A stretch of 64,000 nucleotides of DNA from Leptospira soteropolitanensis (GCF_026151655.1 NZ_JAMQPN010000005.1:1-64000), one strand, 5' to 3'. Numbered from the stretch's first letter, positions 36,373 to 46,694 are shown. Numbers and translations are program-made. Notes: generated by a model from the sequence alone, not told the origin.

Positions 36373-37584
36373 ATGACTTTTCTATCCAATCAACTTACGG
36401 CTATCGCTCTATCCGTGATCTTCGTAAGTTGTTTGGATTCAAACTTCTTAGAATCCCATTGGAAAAACCCCATCGTTGCCCAAGGTTTACCACCAGAACA
36501 TTTTTCTGTATTAGAAAAAAACTTAGAACCCAGTGCATGCCAAACTTGCCACAATAAACAGTTTCAAAATTGGAAAGAAAGTTTTCACTCAAAGTCTATC
36601 GGTAAAGGATTTTTATGGCAGAAGGATATATTATCTTCTGAAGAATATCGCTCTTGTTTCCAATGTCACTCACCATTAGCTGAAACTAAATCAGAGCTTT
36701 CTAAAGAATACCAAACCGAAGAAATTCTCAATTCAAAACTTCACAATTTCCCCAATGGAATCTCGAATCCTTCGATTCTCTGCGCATCTTGTCATATTCG
36801 AAATCAAATTCGATTTGGCCCTCCACCAAGTACAAATGCAAAAGATAAACTATCCATAGCGAATTTACCACATAACGGGTATATTGCTAAAAAAGAATTT
36901 GAATCATCTGAGTTTTGTAAGTCCTGCCACGAAAGCAAACAAGATGGGATAAGGCTCAATGGGAAAAAACTAATGGAAGTTTATACTGAATGGGAAAAAA
37001 GTCCTTTTGCAAAACAGGGAATTCATTGCCAAAACTGTCACATGCCCGATAGAGAACATTCCTGGAAAGGTATTCATGACAAAACGTTTGTTCAGAACTC
37101 TTTGTTACCCAAATGGAAGATTACTGAAAAAAATGGGATCTACCAAGTACAAGCGGAACTCAAATCCATTGCTGTAGGTCATGAGTTTCCCACTTATCTG
37201 GTCCCCAAAGTTTACTTACGCTTCTATGTATTTTTCAAAAATGGTACAAATCCCATTCTATTAGAAGAATCGATTATTGGTAGAATTGTTAATACAAGTT
37301 TAACCGAAGAATATTTAGATACTAGAATCAAACCTCAAAAATCGCACCAAGTTAGTTTTGATTACGACCCAAAAGAAAAGAAAGTTCAAAAGTTTTTGTG
37401 GGAAATTGAAATTGACCCTGATGAACAGTATGTTCGCAACTTTGAAGAACAGCTAACAAAGAACAAAGAAAAACTCAGTGCAGAATCTAAAAAGTTATTA
37501 CAAGAGTCCCTCACAGAGAAGAAGAACTCTCGTTATTTATTATTTACTTTGAATTGGCAAGTGCCTGTTTTACTTCCGCAATAA
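36373..37584 (+). CDS. Five-heme c-type cytochrome lipoprotein
   Basis: 403 residues. The N-terminus fits a lipoprotein signal (SVIFVSC, Cys20), so it is probably anchored to a membrane from the periplasm or surface. Five heme sites: 56-60 (CQTCH), 95-99 (CFQCH), 137-141 (CASCH), 182-186 (CKSCH) and 219-223 (CQNCH). Heme spacing and the SACQTCHNKQFQNWKESFHS signature match the cytochrome at 27121-28437. The C-terminal half is heme-free, with charged segments. It ends the operon and overlaps the convergent metZ-like gene by 41 bases. Confidence 0.88.
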   Translation: MTFLSNQLTAIALSVIFVSCLDSNFLESHWKNPIVAQGLPPEHFSVLEKNLEPSACQTCHNKQFQNWKESFHSKSIGKGFLWQKDILSSEEYRSCFQCHSPLAETKSELSKEYQTEEILNSKLHNFPNGISNPSILCASCHIRNQIRFGPPPSTNAKDKLSIANLPHNGYIAKKEFESSEFCKSCHESKQDGIRLNGKKLMEVYTEWEKSPFAKQGIHCQNCHMPDREHSWKGIHDKTFVQNSLLPKWKITEKNGIYQVQAELKSIAVGHEFPTYLVPKVYLRFYVFFKNGTNPILLEESIIGRIVNTSLTEEYLDTRIKPQKSHQVSFDYDPKEKKVQKFLWEIEIDPDEQYVRNFEEQLTKNKEKLSAESKKLLQESLTEKKNSRYLLFTLNWQVPVLLPQ

Positions 37585-38716
37585 TATCATCAATATGCTC
37601 TAAACCTACTGAAACTCGGATTAGACCAGGCAAAATTCCGACGGCAAGTCTTTCTGCTTCCGATAATTTTGAATGGGTTGTCGATGTTGGATGAGTTACA
37701 GTTGTTCGAGTATCTCCCAAATTAGCAGTAAGTGAAAACCATTTTAACGAATCTAAAAATTTCCTTGCTCTGTCTACCCCACCCTTAATCACAAAGGAAA
37801 CAATTCCCCCACCCGCTTTCATTTGTTTTTTAGCAATCGTATAACCAGGATCATTTGGCAAAAATGGATAACGAACTAACTCTACGTCTGAGGACTTTTC
37901 TAAAAATTCAGCCAATTTCATTGCATTTTCTGAATGTCTATCCATACGCACAGCCAATGTCTCTAAACTTTTAGAAATAATCCATGCATTCATAGGAGAC
38001 AAAGCCGGACCTGTATTACGGGCCATGTAACGAATCGGTTGAATGTATTCTTTTTTTCCTAAAATAACACCGGCGATCACCCGGCCTTGACCATCCAAAT
38101 ACTTAGTAGCGGAATGAATCACAACATCAGCTCCAAAGTCAGCCGGTCTTTGAATATAAGGGGAACAAAAACAATTATCAACGATTAGAATGACCTTTTT
38201 CTTTTTACATAACGCAGAAACCCATTCTAAGTCGACTATATCCAAACCTGGATTTGAAGGTGTTTCAATATAAACTATTTTAGTATTTTCTTGGAAAGCC
38301 TGTTCCCATAACTCAGGTTTGTTGATATCAACATAAGTAGTAGTGACTCCGAAACGAGGAAGAATATTTGCAAATATTTGGTGAGTAGATCCAAAAATAG
38401 CACGTGCCGATACGATATGGTCACCAGCTTTAACAAGACCAAACACAGAGGTAAAAACAGCAGACATTCCAGAGGCAGTCGCAATTCCATCTTCAGTATG
38501 TTCCAAAGAACAAAGTTTATCAATTAGTTCCGTCGTGTTCGGATTCGAAAATCTTGTATATTGATTACCCGTTACTTCTTCCGCAAAGAGTGCTCTTGCA
38601 TGTTCCGCATCATCAAAAACAAAACTGGAAGTCAAAAATAATGGGGTAGAATGTTCTTTTTCCCCGGTTCGTTTGGTTTGGATGCGGATGGCGTCAGTTT
38701 CAAAGTGTTCAAACAT
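37544..38716 (-). CDS. metZ: O-succinylhomoserine sulfhydrylase (MetZ-like)
   Basis: 390 residues from the ATG at 38716 (a TTG at 38728 would add four). It is a PLP enzyme of the Cys/Met-metabolism family that joins sulfide to an activated homoserine to give homocysteine. Features: FLTSSFVFDDAEHA, QYTRFSNPNTTELIDKL, the substrate region TPSNPGLDI, and the PLP lysine Lys205 in HSATKYLDGQGRV. Length and motifs favour MetZ over the longer MetY; cystathionine gamma-synthase is a less likely alternative. It fits the sulfur theme of the preceding region. Confidence 0.85.
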   Translation of the reverse strand: MFEHFETDAIRIQTKRTGEKEHSTPLFLTSSFVFDDAEHARALFAEEVTGNQYTRFSNPNTTELIDKLCSLEHTEDGIATASGMSAVFTSVFGLVKAGDHIVSARAIFGSTHQIFANILPRFGVTTTYVDINKPELWEQAFQENTKIVYIETPSNPGLDIVDLEWVSALCKKKKVILIVDNCFCSPYIQRPADFGADVVIHSATKYLDGQGRVIAGVILGKKEYIQPIRYMARNTGPALSPMNAWIISKSLETLAVRMDRHSENAMKLAEFLEKSSDVELVRYPFLPNDPGYTIAKKQMKAGGGIVSFVIKGGVDRARKFLDSLKWFSLTANLGDTRTTVTHPTSTTHSKLSEAERLAVGILPGLIRVSVGLEHIDDIIAEVKQALANSK

Positions 38717-38766
38717 ATCTTTTGCCAAGGTCGGTTATGAACGCTCGAATTCATTAATTTTTTTGG

Positions 38767-38814
38767 AAAATATCTGCTATAGAATCGAAATTAAACCAAT
38801 ATAGCAGATATTTT
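38767..38814 (-). terminator. Perfect inverted repeat at the end of the ABC efflux operon
   Basis: Arms AAAATATCTGCTATA (38767-38781) and TATAGCAGATATTTT (38800-38814) match over 15 bases around an 18-base spacer, and the right arm overlaps the stop codon of the ATPase gene. On the minus strand the stem is followed by CCAAAAAAATT. The AT-rich stem is unusual for a terminator, so it could instead be a regulator site, but the position favours transcript ending. Confidence 0.5.
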
Positions 38815-39481
38815 AAGAAATTTCCGCTATTTTTCCGTCGATCATATGAACTCTGCGTCCAGCAAGTCCCGCATAATCAGGATCATGCGTTACAAAAAGA
38901 ATCGTAGTTCCATCCACTTGGTTGATCCTTTTAAATATCTCCATCACCTTATCACCATTAGCTGTATCTAAATTACCTGTCGGTTCATCGGCAAAAAGAA
39001 ATTTGGGTTTTTGGACAAGGGCACGTGCAATGGCAACCCTTTGCCCTTCCCCTCCTGACATTTGACTTGGAAACTTATCCTTACAATGTAAAACTGAAAA
39101 ACTTTCCATCAAATGAAGAGCATATTCTTCTATAATCTTATGTGATCCCGTTTTTCTCGCAGGCATAGTTATGTTTTCAAGTCCAGTAAGTTCAGGAAGT
39201 AAGTAATGAAACTGAAAAACAAATCCTATCGATTGATTTCTTAATGTATGAATTTCTTTACTTCCCATTCCTACAAGGGATTTTCCATTCAGTTTAACAT
39301 CACCACTTGTTGGATTGTCCAAACCACTTACAATATAAAGTAACGTAGACTTACCAGATCCAGACTTACCAGTAAGTGCCACAAAATCACCAACATCTAT
39401 TTCTAAGGAAACATCTTTTAAAACTTCTTGAGGCGGCTCTCCAAAGGATTTAAAAATATGTTTGGCATCAATTCCAATCAT
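38813..39481 (-). CDS. ABC transporter ATPase, MacB/LolD type
   Basis: 222 residues, a stand-alone ATPase. Walker A GKSGSGKST at 38-46, signature MSGGEGQRVAIARAL from 141, Walker B FLFADEP ending at 167, followed by the TGNLD typical of the LolD/MacB/FtsE group. It partners the permease encoded immediately upstream and the HlyD-type adaptor before that, giving a MacAB-like tripartite export system with the ATPase split off. Substrate unknown; candidates are peptides, antibiotics or lipoproteins. Confidence 0.9.
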   Translation of the reverse strand: MIGIDAKHIFKSFGEPPQEVLKDVSLEIDVGDFVALTGKSGSGKSTLLYIVSGLDNPTSGDVKLNGKSLVGMGSKEIHTLRNQSIGFVFQFHYLLPELTGLENITMPARKTGSHKIIEEYALHLMESFSVLHCKDKFPSQMSGGEGQRVAIARALVQKPKFLFADEPTGNLDTANGDKVMEIFKRINQVDGTTILFVTHDPDYAGLAGRRVHMIDGKIAEIS

Positions 39482-40735
39482 TTATGTTGCTCCTCGAATA
39501 ATATCTACTGGAGAAAGACGACTTGCCATTCGAGCAGGAATATAACTCGCAATCGAAGCGCTAAGGACTGCGATGGAGAAACCTTTTACGTAAATCATCC
39601 AATCCCAGGAAATCATCATTGTTTTCATCAAGGCCTTGGAATTTTGTTTCGGATCACCAATAGGAATTCCATCGATATAATAACATCCAAGTATACCAAC
39701 AAATATTCCAATCACAGCACCAAGAGTTCCAAGAAACAATCCTTGAAAAATAAAAAGTTGAATTGTATCTTTTTCGTCGAACCCAATAGAACGTAAGATC
39801 GCGACTTCCTTTTTCTTTTGGTTAACAACCATATTTAAAATATTATAAATACCAAAAGCCACAACGAGAATGATTGTAAATGTTGTAGAGTTTCTTACAA
39901 TATCTTGTGTCTTAAATACCTGAAGGATACTTGCATTTACCTCATCCCAGCTCTCAACCTTATCCTTGCTAAAGTATCTAAAATCAGCAGCAATTTCTGC
40001 GGCAGAGCGAATATCCTTTATCTTAACAATGATCTGCGATATCTCTCCACTTGATTTTGTGACACTTTGTACTGTGGATAATGAGGAATAAACTGTAACT
40101 TCGTCTACCAAACGGTTCCCCGTACTCAAAATACCAACCACTTTTAAAGGAATTAAATCAGTTCCAGGAATGTACACGGAAATAGTATCACCGATTTTAG
40201 CACCTAATTTGTTAAGAACACCCTCTCCCATAATCGCAAGAGAAGTCCCTTTAGATAAATCTGAAATTTTTCCCTCTACAATGTAATCACTTATATTGGT
40301 TACCTTAGGTTGGATAGCAGGATCAACTCCGACAAATCTTGCAGGTGCCGTTGCTTTTCCATTTACAAAAATAACTTCTTTTGTTAGCTGCGGTGAAAAG
40401 GAAATGACTCTATGATCATTAGATAATTTATCCATCCAGCCAAGAACATTAGTTAAGCGAGAATTGTCGGTTCTTCCAGATGGTGGTGATAACCAACGCA
40501 CAACTTTTCCTTGAAAAAAAACATCCTCAAATGTTCGTTCCGTTATTAGCTCATCTTTGGGTGAAATTTTAATTTGTCCGTCCGAGTTTACTAATTGGTC
40601 TGTAATAACAGCTTGGAAACCCAACATAATTCCTGAAAATACAATATAACCTGCTGTTCCTAGAACGATGCCAATCAAAGTTAAAATTGATTGTTGTGGT
40701 CTTGAAAGGATCTGTCTAATCGCAAGAAACAACAT
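39482..40735 (-). CDS. ABC transporter permease, FtsX/MacB type
   Basis: 417 residues with one N-terminal membrane helix (about 15-35), a large periplasmic domain (36-285) and three C-terminal helices in a FtsX/DUF214 domain (about 290-410, NQKKKEVAILRSIGFDEKDT; ARMASRLSPVDIIRGAT). This is the mechanotransmission architecture of MacB and LolC/E. It abuts the adaptor gene (upstream) and the ATPase gene (downstream) with no gap. Confidence 0.9.
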   Translation of the reverse strand: MLFLAIRQILSRPQQSILTLIGIVLGTAGYIVFSGIMLGFQAVITDQLVNSDGQIKISPKDELITERTFEDVFFQGKVVRWLSPPSGRTDNSRLTNVLGWMDKLSNDHRVISFSPQLTKEVIFVNGKATAPARFVGVDPAIQPKVTNISDYIVEGKISDLSKGTSLAIMGEGVLNKLGAKIGDTISVYIPGTDLIPLKVVGILSTGNRLVDEVTVYSSLSTVQSVTKSSGEISQIIVKIKDIRSAAEIAADFRYFSKDKVESWDEVNASILQVFKTQDIVRNSTTFTIILVVAFGIYNILNMVVNQKKKEVAILRSIGFDEKDTIQLFIFQGLFLGTLGAVIGIFVGILGCYYIDGIPIGDPKQNSKALMKTMMISWDWMIYVKGFSIAVLSASIASYIPARMASRLSPVDIIRGAT

Positions 40736-41506
40736 TTAGTTTTTAACCAATACTTCATCGCCTTCTTTCAGATCACCTTGGATCAGTTCTCCAAATTCTG
40801 AATTGATGGCTCCAATACGGATCTCAATTTTTTCCCTTTTCCCATCACGAAACCGAGTAATCTTACCACGGTCTACAGCAACTAACGGAACCAAGATAAC
40901 GTTTTCTTTAGAAGAAACTTCGATAGCAACGTCTGTTGTCATATCCGGCAAAATCCCTTGCGGGAGCTCATGTGGTTCAATTCGAACTAAAAACTGTCCA
41001 TTGGATGGATAAATTCTTTCGACTTTTCCTTTATACACATTCCCGCGAATGGATTCAAAACTAAGCTGAGCAAGTTGTCCTGGTTTAACACGTAAGGCTG
41101 ACTCTTGGTCTAAAGAAACGGAAATATAAACTTCCTTTAGATTTTGAATTTCTAAAAGAGGAAGACCAGGCATTGCCGTTTCATTTTTGGCGACATTTAA
41201 CTTCGTTAATGTGCCGTTGAATGGTGATCGAAAAGTAATTCCTGAATCATTTACAAGTAGGGCTTGGTCTTTGATTACGGTTTGGCCCTCTTCCACAAAG
41301 ATCTCCCGAACAGACGCTGCAATTCCAAATTTTAAACTAAAACTATCGACTGGTTTTACGGTTCCTAGGGCATATACCGCTTCTACTAAAGAGCCTTTTT
41401 GAATTCCTATTCGGTTGGATTGTGAGTTCCGAAAAAACCAAAGGGAAGAAACGATTAGAACTATTACAACGATTGAACCAAGAATATATAGTTTTTTACG
41501 ATCCAT
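40736..41506 (-). CDS. HlyD/MacA-type membrane-fusion (adaptor) protein
   Basis: 256 residues, short for the family. An N-terminal anchor (LYILGSIVVIVLIVSSLWFF) is followed by a barrel-sandwich (lipoyl-like) domain split by almost no helical hairpin (IREIFVEEGQTVIKDQALL, FNGTLTKLNVAKNETAMPG), then a beta-barrel domain (VSLDQESALRVKPGQLAQL). The missing long hairpin suggests it may not contact a TolC-type channel in the usual way. First gene of the three-gene export operon. Confidence 0.85.
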   Translation of the reverse strand: MDRKKLYILGSIVVIVLIVSSLWFFRNSQSNRIGIQKGSLVEAVYALGTVKPVDSFSLKFGIAASVREIFVEEGQTVIKDQALLVNDSGITFRSPFNGTLTKLNVAKNETAMPGLPLLEIQNLKEVYISVSLDQESALRVKPGQLAQLSFESIRGNVYKGKVERIYPSNGQFLVRIEPHELPQGILPDMTTDVAIEVSSKENVILVPLVAVDRGKITRFRDGKREKIEIRIGAINSEFGELIQGDLKEGDEVLVKN

Positions 41507-41561
41507 GTTGACCCAATCGTAACTATTTGATAGTTTTTGGGAATTCTTTTTCTAATAGATT

Positions 41562-42851
41562 TTAAAGTGCCAATCCAAAAACGAACTCACCTTCTTTATC
41601 TTTAGAAGGTTTATATTCCAGGCACCTAACATCTACAAATTGTCCAGTTTGTAAAGTATCAAATCGGAAAGGATCGCTGATTCTACCCTTTAAATAGTTA
41701 TCAGTCACAAATCGACCGTCACTCTCAAGAATGGCTTCGTATGATTTTCCAATCACAGTCTCCGCGTACTTAGTATGTAATTCAGAACTGAGAGACATTA
41801 AATCAAGCACTCTGCGTTTTTTTTCATCACCCGGGATGGGATCTCCGAATGATTCGGCAGTTGTCCCTTTACGAACAGAATAAGGGAATACGTGTAATTT
41901 CGCAAATCCAAGCTCCACTAACAATTGCTTAGTTTCCAAAAATTCATACTCAGTTTCTGATGGAAATCCTACAATGACATCGGTTCCAAGGAATAAACCT
42001 GGGAGTTTTTCTTTTGCGAGTTCAATTCTTGTTCGAAATGCATCAGGATGGTAAGTTCTTCGCATATCTTTTAAAACCTTTCGGCTTCCACTTTGGATTG
42101 GGACATGCAAAAATTTACAGAACCTAGGATGTTTCATTAGATCCAGTAAACCTGATCCTACGTCTGGTGGCTCAATAGAAGAAAGTCGAATGCGAGAATA
42201 TTCTAAATTTTTTAAAATATCTTCCAATAGATTTAAAAAACCCTTTTCTCCGCTCTCTAATCGATACCAACCCAAATTAACTCCAGTTAATTGAATTTCA
42301 CCGACTCCATTGTCTTGAAGGTATCTAACCTGATCTAAAATATCGCTATAATTTCTACTGACACCAAGACCACGAGCGGCCGGGATTTTACAATAGGAAC
42401 ACTTCCTGTTACATCCATCTTGAATTTTTAAATAGGCACGAGTGTGACCTTCCGGAAGTACATCAGAATAAGAAAATCGATCCAGTACTTTTGATGGATA
42501 AACTTCTTTTCCTTCCCAATCTTCTAAGATTTTATATGGAAGAGAACTTTTTTCCGTATTACCAAAAACACCAAAAACACCTGGTATATTGAGTAAAATT
42601 TCTTTGTCAGTTTCCGCATAACAACCAGTTACATAAACTTTGGCACCAGGATTTGTGCGGATAGCATTTCGAATGATATTTCTGTTTTTTACATCGGCTT
42701 TATTGGTCACAGTACAAGTATTTATAACAATGTACTGAGCCTCTTCCTGGGCTTCCGCAAGAGAGAATCCTTTGTCTTTTAGAACAGAATACATACCATC
42801 GGTTTCAAAAAAATTCAACCGACAGCCAAGTGTATGGAACTTAATTTTCAC
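41562..42851 (-). CDS. mtaB: tRNA t6A37 methylthiotransferase MtaB
   Basis: 429 residues. MtaB converts t6A37 to ms2t6A in tRNAs reading ANN codons, using two 4Fe-4S clusters. The N-terminal cluster cysteines are Cys10, Cys46 and Cys77 ([27 protein letters not shown]). The radical-SAM triad is Cys147, Cys151, Cys154 (CNRKCSYC). A TRAM-like domain closes the protein. MiaB or RimO are less likely because of the GCRLN start and TNKAD. It overlaps the TPR gene by 4 bases. Confidence 0.92.
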   Translation of the reverse strand: MKIKFHTLGCRLNFFETDGMYSVLKDKGFSLAEAQEEAQYIVINTCTVTNKADVKNRNIIRNAIRTNPGAKVYVTGCYAETDKEILLNIPGVFGVFGNTEKSSLPYKILEDWEGKEVYPSKVLDRFSYSDVLPEGHTRAYLKIQDGCNRKCSYCKIPAARGLGVSRNYSDILDQVRYLQDNGVGEIQLTGVNLGWYRLESGEKGFLNLLEDILKNLEYSRIRLSSIEPPDVGSGLLDLMKHPRFCKFLHVPIQSGSRKVLKDMRRTYHPDAFRTRIELAKEKLPGLFLGTDVIVGFPSETEYEFLETKQLLVELGFAKLHVFPYSVRKGTTAESFGDPIPGDEKKRRVLDLMSLSSELHTKYAETVIGKSYEAILESDGRFVTDNYLKGRISDPFRFDTLQTGQFVDVRCLEYKPSKDKEGEFVFGLAL

Positions 42852-43627
42852 AAGTCGTTGAGTGTCACAATCCGTTTAGAGTTTTCTTTAATGGTATTAC
42901 TTTCGCCATTTAAATTAGAGGCTTTTTGAATACATTCTTTAGCTTCCGCCAAATAGGTGTTTGCTTGCGATTTTTTACCTATTTTTTTATTTGTTTTGTA
43001 TAATGACTCTTGAACAAGAGCCAAGTTATTCCAAATTTCAGCAGAATTCTGATTTAAAGAAGAGGCCCATCTTAAACTAACATCCGCTTTATCATAATTT
43101 TTTAAATTATAATAAATTTTCCCTTCCAACGCCAACATTCGAAAATCATTTGGGCTTCCAGCCTTTGCTTTTTCAATTTGAGAAAGAGCTGTTTTGGAAG
43201 CACCTTTTTCAGAAAGGGCTAGCGCATAATAATATCTTACTTCAGGATTTTGTGGATACAAAGGAATGGTTTTTTCCGCAAGTTCAATGGCTGGTTTCCA
43301 TTTTTTATGGCGTGTTAATATCGCAAGACTTGCTAATAAAAGATCCTCATCGTCGGCTTTTCGTTTTCTTGCTTCCAACATGTTTTTATATGAATTTTCA
43401 AAGTCGTTTAACTTATCATAGTTAAACGCGAGTAAAGCATAAAATTCGTAAGAAGTTTTTCCGTCAGCAAGTAGACTCTTTACAAGCTCGATAGATTTAT
43501 TATAATTCTTTACCTTGTATTCGTCTACTGCTTGGAAGTAGGCAGAACCAACTTGTTCTTTTTCTTGAGAATAGAGAGACGTAACGAGTAGACAAACAAC
43601 GAATGTAGCGTAAATCAAATGTTTCAT
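42848..43627 (-). CDS. Periplasmic TPR-repeat protein
   Basis: 259 residues with a signal peptide ([17 protein letters not shown]). From about residue 30 to 220 there are five or so tetratricopeptide repeats, for example [40 protein letters not shown] and [20 protein letters not shown]. Such repeats mediate protein contacts; no partner can be named. It is linked by 4-base overlaps to the small membrane protein upstream and to mtaB downstream. Confidence 0.82.
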   Translation of the reverse strand: MKHLIYATFVVCLLVTSLYSQEKEQVGSAYFQAVDEYKVKNYNKSIELVKSLLADGKTSYEFYALLAFNYDKLNDFENSYKNMLEARKRKADDEDLLLASLAILTRHKKWKPAIELAEKTIPLYPQNPEVRYYYALALSEKGASKTALSQIEKAKAGSPNDFRMLALEGKIYYNLKNYDKADVSLRWASSLNQNSAEIWNNLALVQESLYKTNKKIGKKSQANTYLAEAKECIQKASNLNGESNTIKENSKRIVTLNDL

Positions 43628-44058
43628 AAAAGGTCCGAAGGAACAGTAATGGAATTCAAATTAACCGAATCAATCCTGGAATGGTAGGGTTCGATGGGGT
43701 CCAGGTATAGGAAAACACTGCCCCCTTTGGAAAGCAAGTAATGTTCAATATGTTCTTCGGTGATGATTTCTGAATCTTTGGTATATAAAATAGGAATTTC
43801 ACCAGGTCCTAAATGGAGGTGAAATTCCTCAGTTGTGAGAAAATCGGATAGGTTTAGATACCCGGAACCAAAGTACAATCCCGATTGGAAATAGTATTTA
43901 TAGAAAACTTTTACTTCAGGGAGAATTAAGTTGGGACGAATATAACCTAATTCAATTCGCTCGATGGTTCCAACAGTCCGAATTTTTCGGAGCTGGAACC
44001 ATACTTTTCGAATGAAAAAATAAGAAAACAGAAAGACGAGGGGAATGAGGATAGCCAT
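43624..44058 (-). CDS. Small membrane protein, DUF3592-like
   Basis: 144 residues with an N-terminal membrane helix (AILIPLVFLFSYFFI) and a beta-rich remainder (RTVGTIERIELGYIRPNLI, VKVFYKYYFQSGLYFGSGYL) that resembles DUF3592-type proteins. Function unknown. First gene of a three-gene operon with the TPR protein and mtaB; it begins 26 bases after clpC ends. Confidence 0.65.
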   Translation of the reverse strand: MAILIPLVFLFSYFFIRKVWFQLRKIRTVGTIERIELGYIRPNLILPEVKVFYKYYFQSGLYFGSGYLNLSDFLTTEEFHLHLGPGEIPILYTKDSEIITEEHIEHYLLSKGGSVFLYLDPIEPYHSRIDSVNLNSITVPSDLL

Positions 44059-44078
44059 TACCGTTCGCCTCTCCGAAA

Positions 44079-44097
44079 GGCTCTCTAAACGAGAGCC
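44079..44097 (-). terminator. Hairpin across the clpC stop codon
   Basis: GGCTCTC and GAGAGCC form a perfect 7-base stem around a 5-base loop that contains part of the clpC TAG stop. On the minus strand the stem is followed by TTT then GC-rich sequence, so termination is probably partial, allowing read-through into the next operon. Confidence 0.4.
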
Positions 44098-46634
44098 AAA
44101 TCTTTTTCCTCAGCACTTGGGGAAGATCCATCATCTTTTTTGGGAACTTCTTTATAATCGGACCAAGGAGTTTCCGAATACACAAGTTTTCCTTCAACAA
44201 AGTCCACATAGATTTTTGTTGGGTTATCATAAACACCTTTCAAAGACTGCACTGCCATATAATCTTCCAATTCTCTTTGGAACACACGTCGAAGTGGACG
44301 TGCTCCATAGTTTTGGTCATATCCAATGGTTGCAAAATGTTCTTTTGCAGGAAGAGAAAGTTCTACAAGCACTTTCTTCTCAGTTAAACGTTTGTTAAAA
44401 TCTTTTAACATGATATCCACAATGTTTACGATTTCTTCTTTTTTCAGAGGAGCAAAGTAAACCACCTCGTCCACACGGTTGAGGAATTCTGGGTTAAAAT
44501 GTTTTTTCAACTGTTCGCGAGCTTGTTCTGCTTTGTAAGTCTCTCTTTCTTCAGCGAAATCTTCAAACCCCAATCGACCGCCTTTCGAAATTTCTTTCGC
44601 TGCGATGTTTGAAGTCATGATGATGATCGTATCTCGGAAGTTTACCTTACGACCTTTTGTGTCGGTTAAGTTCCCTTCTTCCATAATTTGAAGTAAGATA
44701 TTAAATAAGTCATGGTGAGCTTTTTCGATTTCATCCAGAAGGACCAAACTATATGGTTTTCTTCTCACAAATTCAGTGAGTTGGCCACCATCATCATATC
44801 CTACATAACCGGGAGGAGCTCCGATGAGTCTTGAAACTGCATGGGGTTCCATATATTCCGACATATCGATACGAAGCATATTGTCTTCCGATCCAAACAG
44901 TTGTTCTGCGAGTGCCTTTGCCAGTTCTGTTTTTCCCACACCTGTTGGTCCAAGAAAAATAAACGATCCCGTCGGGCGTTTTTCACTTTTGAGACCTGTG
45001 CGCGAACGTCTGACCGCTCTAGCTACTTTTTCAATAGCATCCGTTTGACCCACAATACGCGACTTGATGTCTTGTTCCAAGTTGAGAAGTTTTGTGTTCT
45101 CGGACTCTTCCATTTTTTTCAAAGGAATCCCTGTCCAGAGACTAACAACAGATAGGATATCTTCTTCTTCTATCGAAACAGCATATCCTTCCATTCGTTC
45201 TTGCCATTGTTTAGTTTTTTCTTCCAATTGACCTTTTTTACGATTCACTTCATCGCGAACTGCTGCTGCCTTTTCATACTCTTGGCTACGAACCAAATCT
45301 TCTTTTTTAACAGAAAGAGCTTTGATCTCTTCTTCGATTTCTTTGATTTCATTAGGACGTTGGCAATTAGCAAGACGTGCCTTTGCTCCTGCCTCATCAA
45401 TGATATCGATGGCTTTGTCTGGTAAAAATCGATCGTTAATATAACGGTGAGAGAGTTTTACAGCTTGTTCTATGGCTTTTTCCGTATAACGAACCTTATG
45501 GTGAGCTTCGTATGCTTTTTTCAAACCATCTAAAATAAGAACCGCATCATCTACGGAAGGTTCGAGCACCTTTACCATTTGGAATCGTCTTTCCAAAGCA
45601 GAATCTTTTTCGATGTATTTACGGTATTCGTTATTAGTTGTAGCACCAATACATTGTAATTCCCCGCGCGCAAGTGCAGGTTTTAAGATGTTTGCTGCAT
45701 CCACTGCTCCTTCTGCGGCCCCTGCTCCAATGAGTGTATGCAACTCATCAATAAAGATGATTATGTTTTGTGAAGTAACGATTTCTTTCATAATTTTTTT
45801 CAATCGTTCTTCAAACTCACCACGGTATTTGGTTCCCGCAATAAGACTTGCCAAATCAAGAGATAACACTCGTTTATCGAAAAGTAAATCTGGAACCAAC
45901 TTTTCAATCACGGCTTGTGCGAGACCTTCTACGATGGCCGTTTTACCCACACCCGATTCTCCGACGAGAACAGGATTGTTTTTCGTTTTACGAGAAAGGA
46001 TCTGAATGACTCGTTCGATTTCTTTGGAACGGCCAATAACAGGATCCAGTTTTTTCTCCCTCGCAAGTTGCGTTAGGTCTCTCGCAAATTCATCCAAAAT
46101 AGGGGTTTTACTTTTTTCTTGTCTTGGAGCTGCGGTTTGCGTTTGGCCTTGTGTGCTTTGCGTCCCGGTTGCACCAGCTCCTACTGCACCTGAAGGTGGT
46201 GCTCCGAGGAGTCGTAAAATCTCAGATTTAATGACGTTATAATTTACGCTGAAAGATGATAACGATCCGCCCGCAATATTATTATTATCGCGAAGTAATG
46301 CCAAGAGGATGTGTTCTGTCCCTACATAGTTATGTTTGAGGCGTTTTGCTTCCTCTTTAGAAACTTCGATCATCTTTTGGTATTTGTCTTGCCCTTGGCT
46401 TACATCCAATAACAAGGCACCGGAACCCTCACGAGTTCTCTTTTCGACTTCTTTACGGAGTTCGTTCAAATTGATGTTTAGATTCGTTAGAATCTTAATC
46501 GCGACAGAGTCCTCCTCCCGGAGAAGCCCAAGTAGAATGTGTTCAGGACCGATAAAATCGGAGCCTAAACGTTTAGCCTCATCTTGGGCGATTTCGTTGA
46601 TGACTCTCTTTGCTCTTTTGGTGAATTCCAACAT
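44085..46634 (-). CDS. clpC: ClpC-type AAA+ protease ATPase
   Basis: 849 residues. It unfolds proteins for ClpP. Domains: two Clp_N repeats (about 1-145), first ATPase module with GESGVGKT at 225-232 and IDELHT at 295-300, a UVR-motif middle region (about 445-480, [17 protein letters not shown]) that marks ClpC rather than ClpA or ClpB, and a second ATPase module with GPTGVGKT at 562-569. It lies 60 bases downstream of a McsA/McsB-like gene, a pairing reminiscent of Firmicutes. ClpP is not in the window. Confidence 0.95.
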   Translation of the reverse strand: MLEFTKRAKRVINEIAQDEAKRLGSDFIGPEHILLGLLREEDSVAIKILTNLNINLNELRKEVEKRTREGSGALLLDVSQGQDKYQKMIEVSKEEAKRLKHNYVGTEHILLALLRDNNNIAGGSLSSFSVNYNVIKSEILRLLGAPPSGAVGAGATGTQSTQGQTQTAAPRQEKSKTPILDEFARDLTQLAREKKLDPVIGRSKEIERVIQILSRKTKNNPVLVGESGVGKTAIVEGLAQAVIEKLVPDLLFDKRVLSLDLASLIAGTKYRGEFEERLKKIMKEIVTSQNIIIFIDELHTLIGAGAAEGAVDAANILKPALARGELQCIGATTNNEYRKYIEKDSALERRFQMVKVLEPSVDDAVLILDGLKKAYEAHHKVRYTEKAIEQAVKLSHRYINDRFLPDKAIDIIDEAGAKARLANCQRPNEIKEIEEEIKALSVKKEDLVRSQEYEKAAAVRDEVNRKKGQLEEKTKQWQERMEGYAVSIEEEDILSVVSLWTGIPLKKMEESENTKLLNLEQDIKSRIVGQTDAIEKVARAVRRSRTGLKSEKRPTGSFIFLGPTGVGKTELAKALAEQLFGSEDNMLRIDMSEYMEPHAVSRLIGAPPGYVGYDDGGQLTEFVRRKPYSLVLLDEIEKAHHDLFNILLQIMEEGNLTDTKGRKVNFRDTIIIMTSNIAAKEISKGGRLGFEDFAEERETYKAEQAREQLKKHFNPEFLNRVDEVVYFAPLKKEEIVNIVDIMLKDFNKRLTEKKVLVELSLPAKEHFATIGYDQNYGARPLRRVFQRELEDYMAVQSLKGVYDNPTKIYVDFVEGKLVYSETPWSDYKEVPKKDDGSSPSAEEKDLALV

Positions 46635-46694
46635 GCCGCACCCTGCCTTTGTTAATTAGACGAACGTCCTCGTTCCCATCATGACCGTACCGGT

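Noticed and set aside
38813..41506. A second LolCDE lipoprotein-release system
   Set aside because: The presence of a HlyD/MacA-type adaptor in the same operon points to a MacAB-like exporter, so I kept the lol names for 47482-49522 only.
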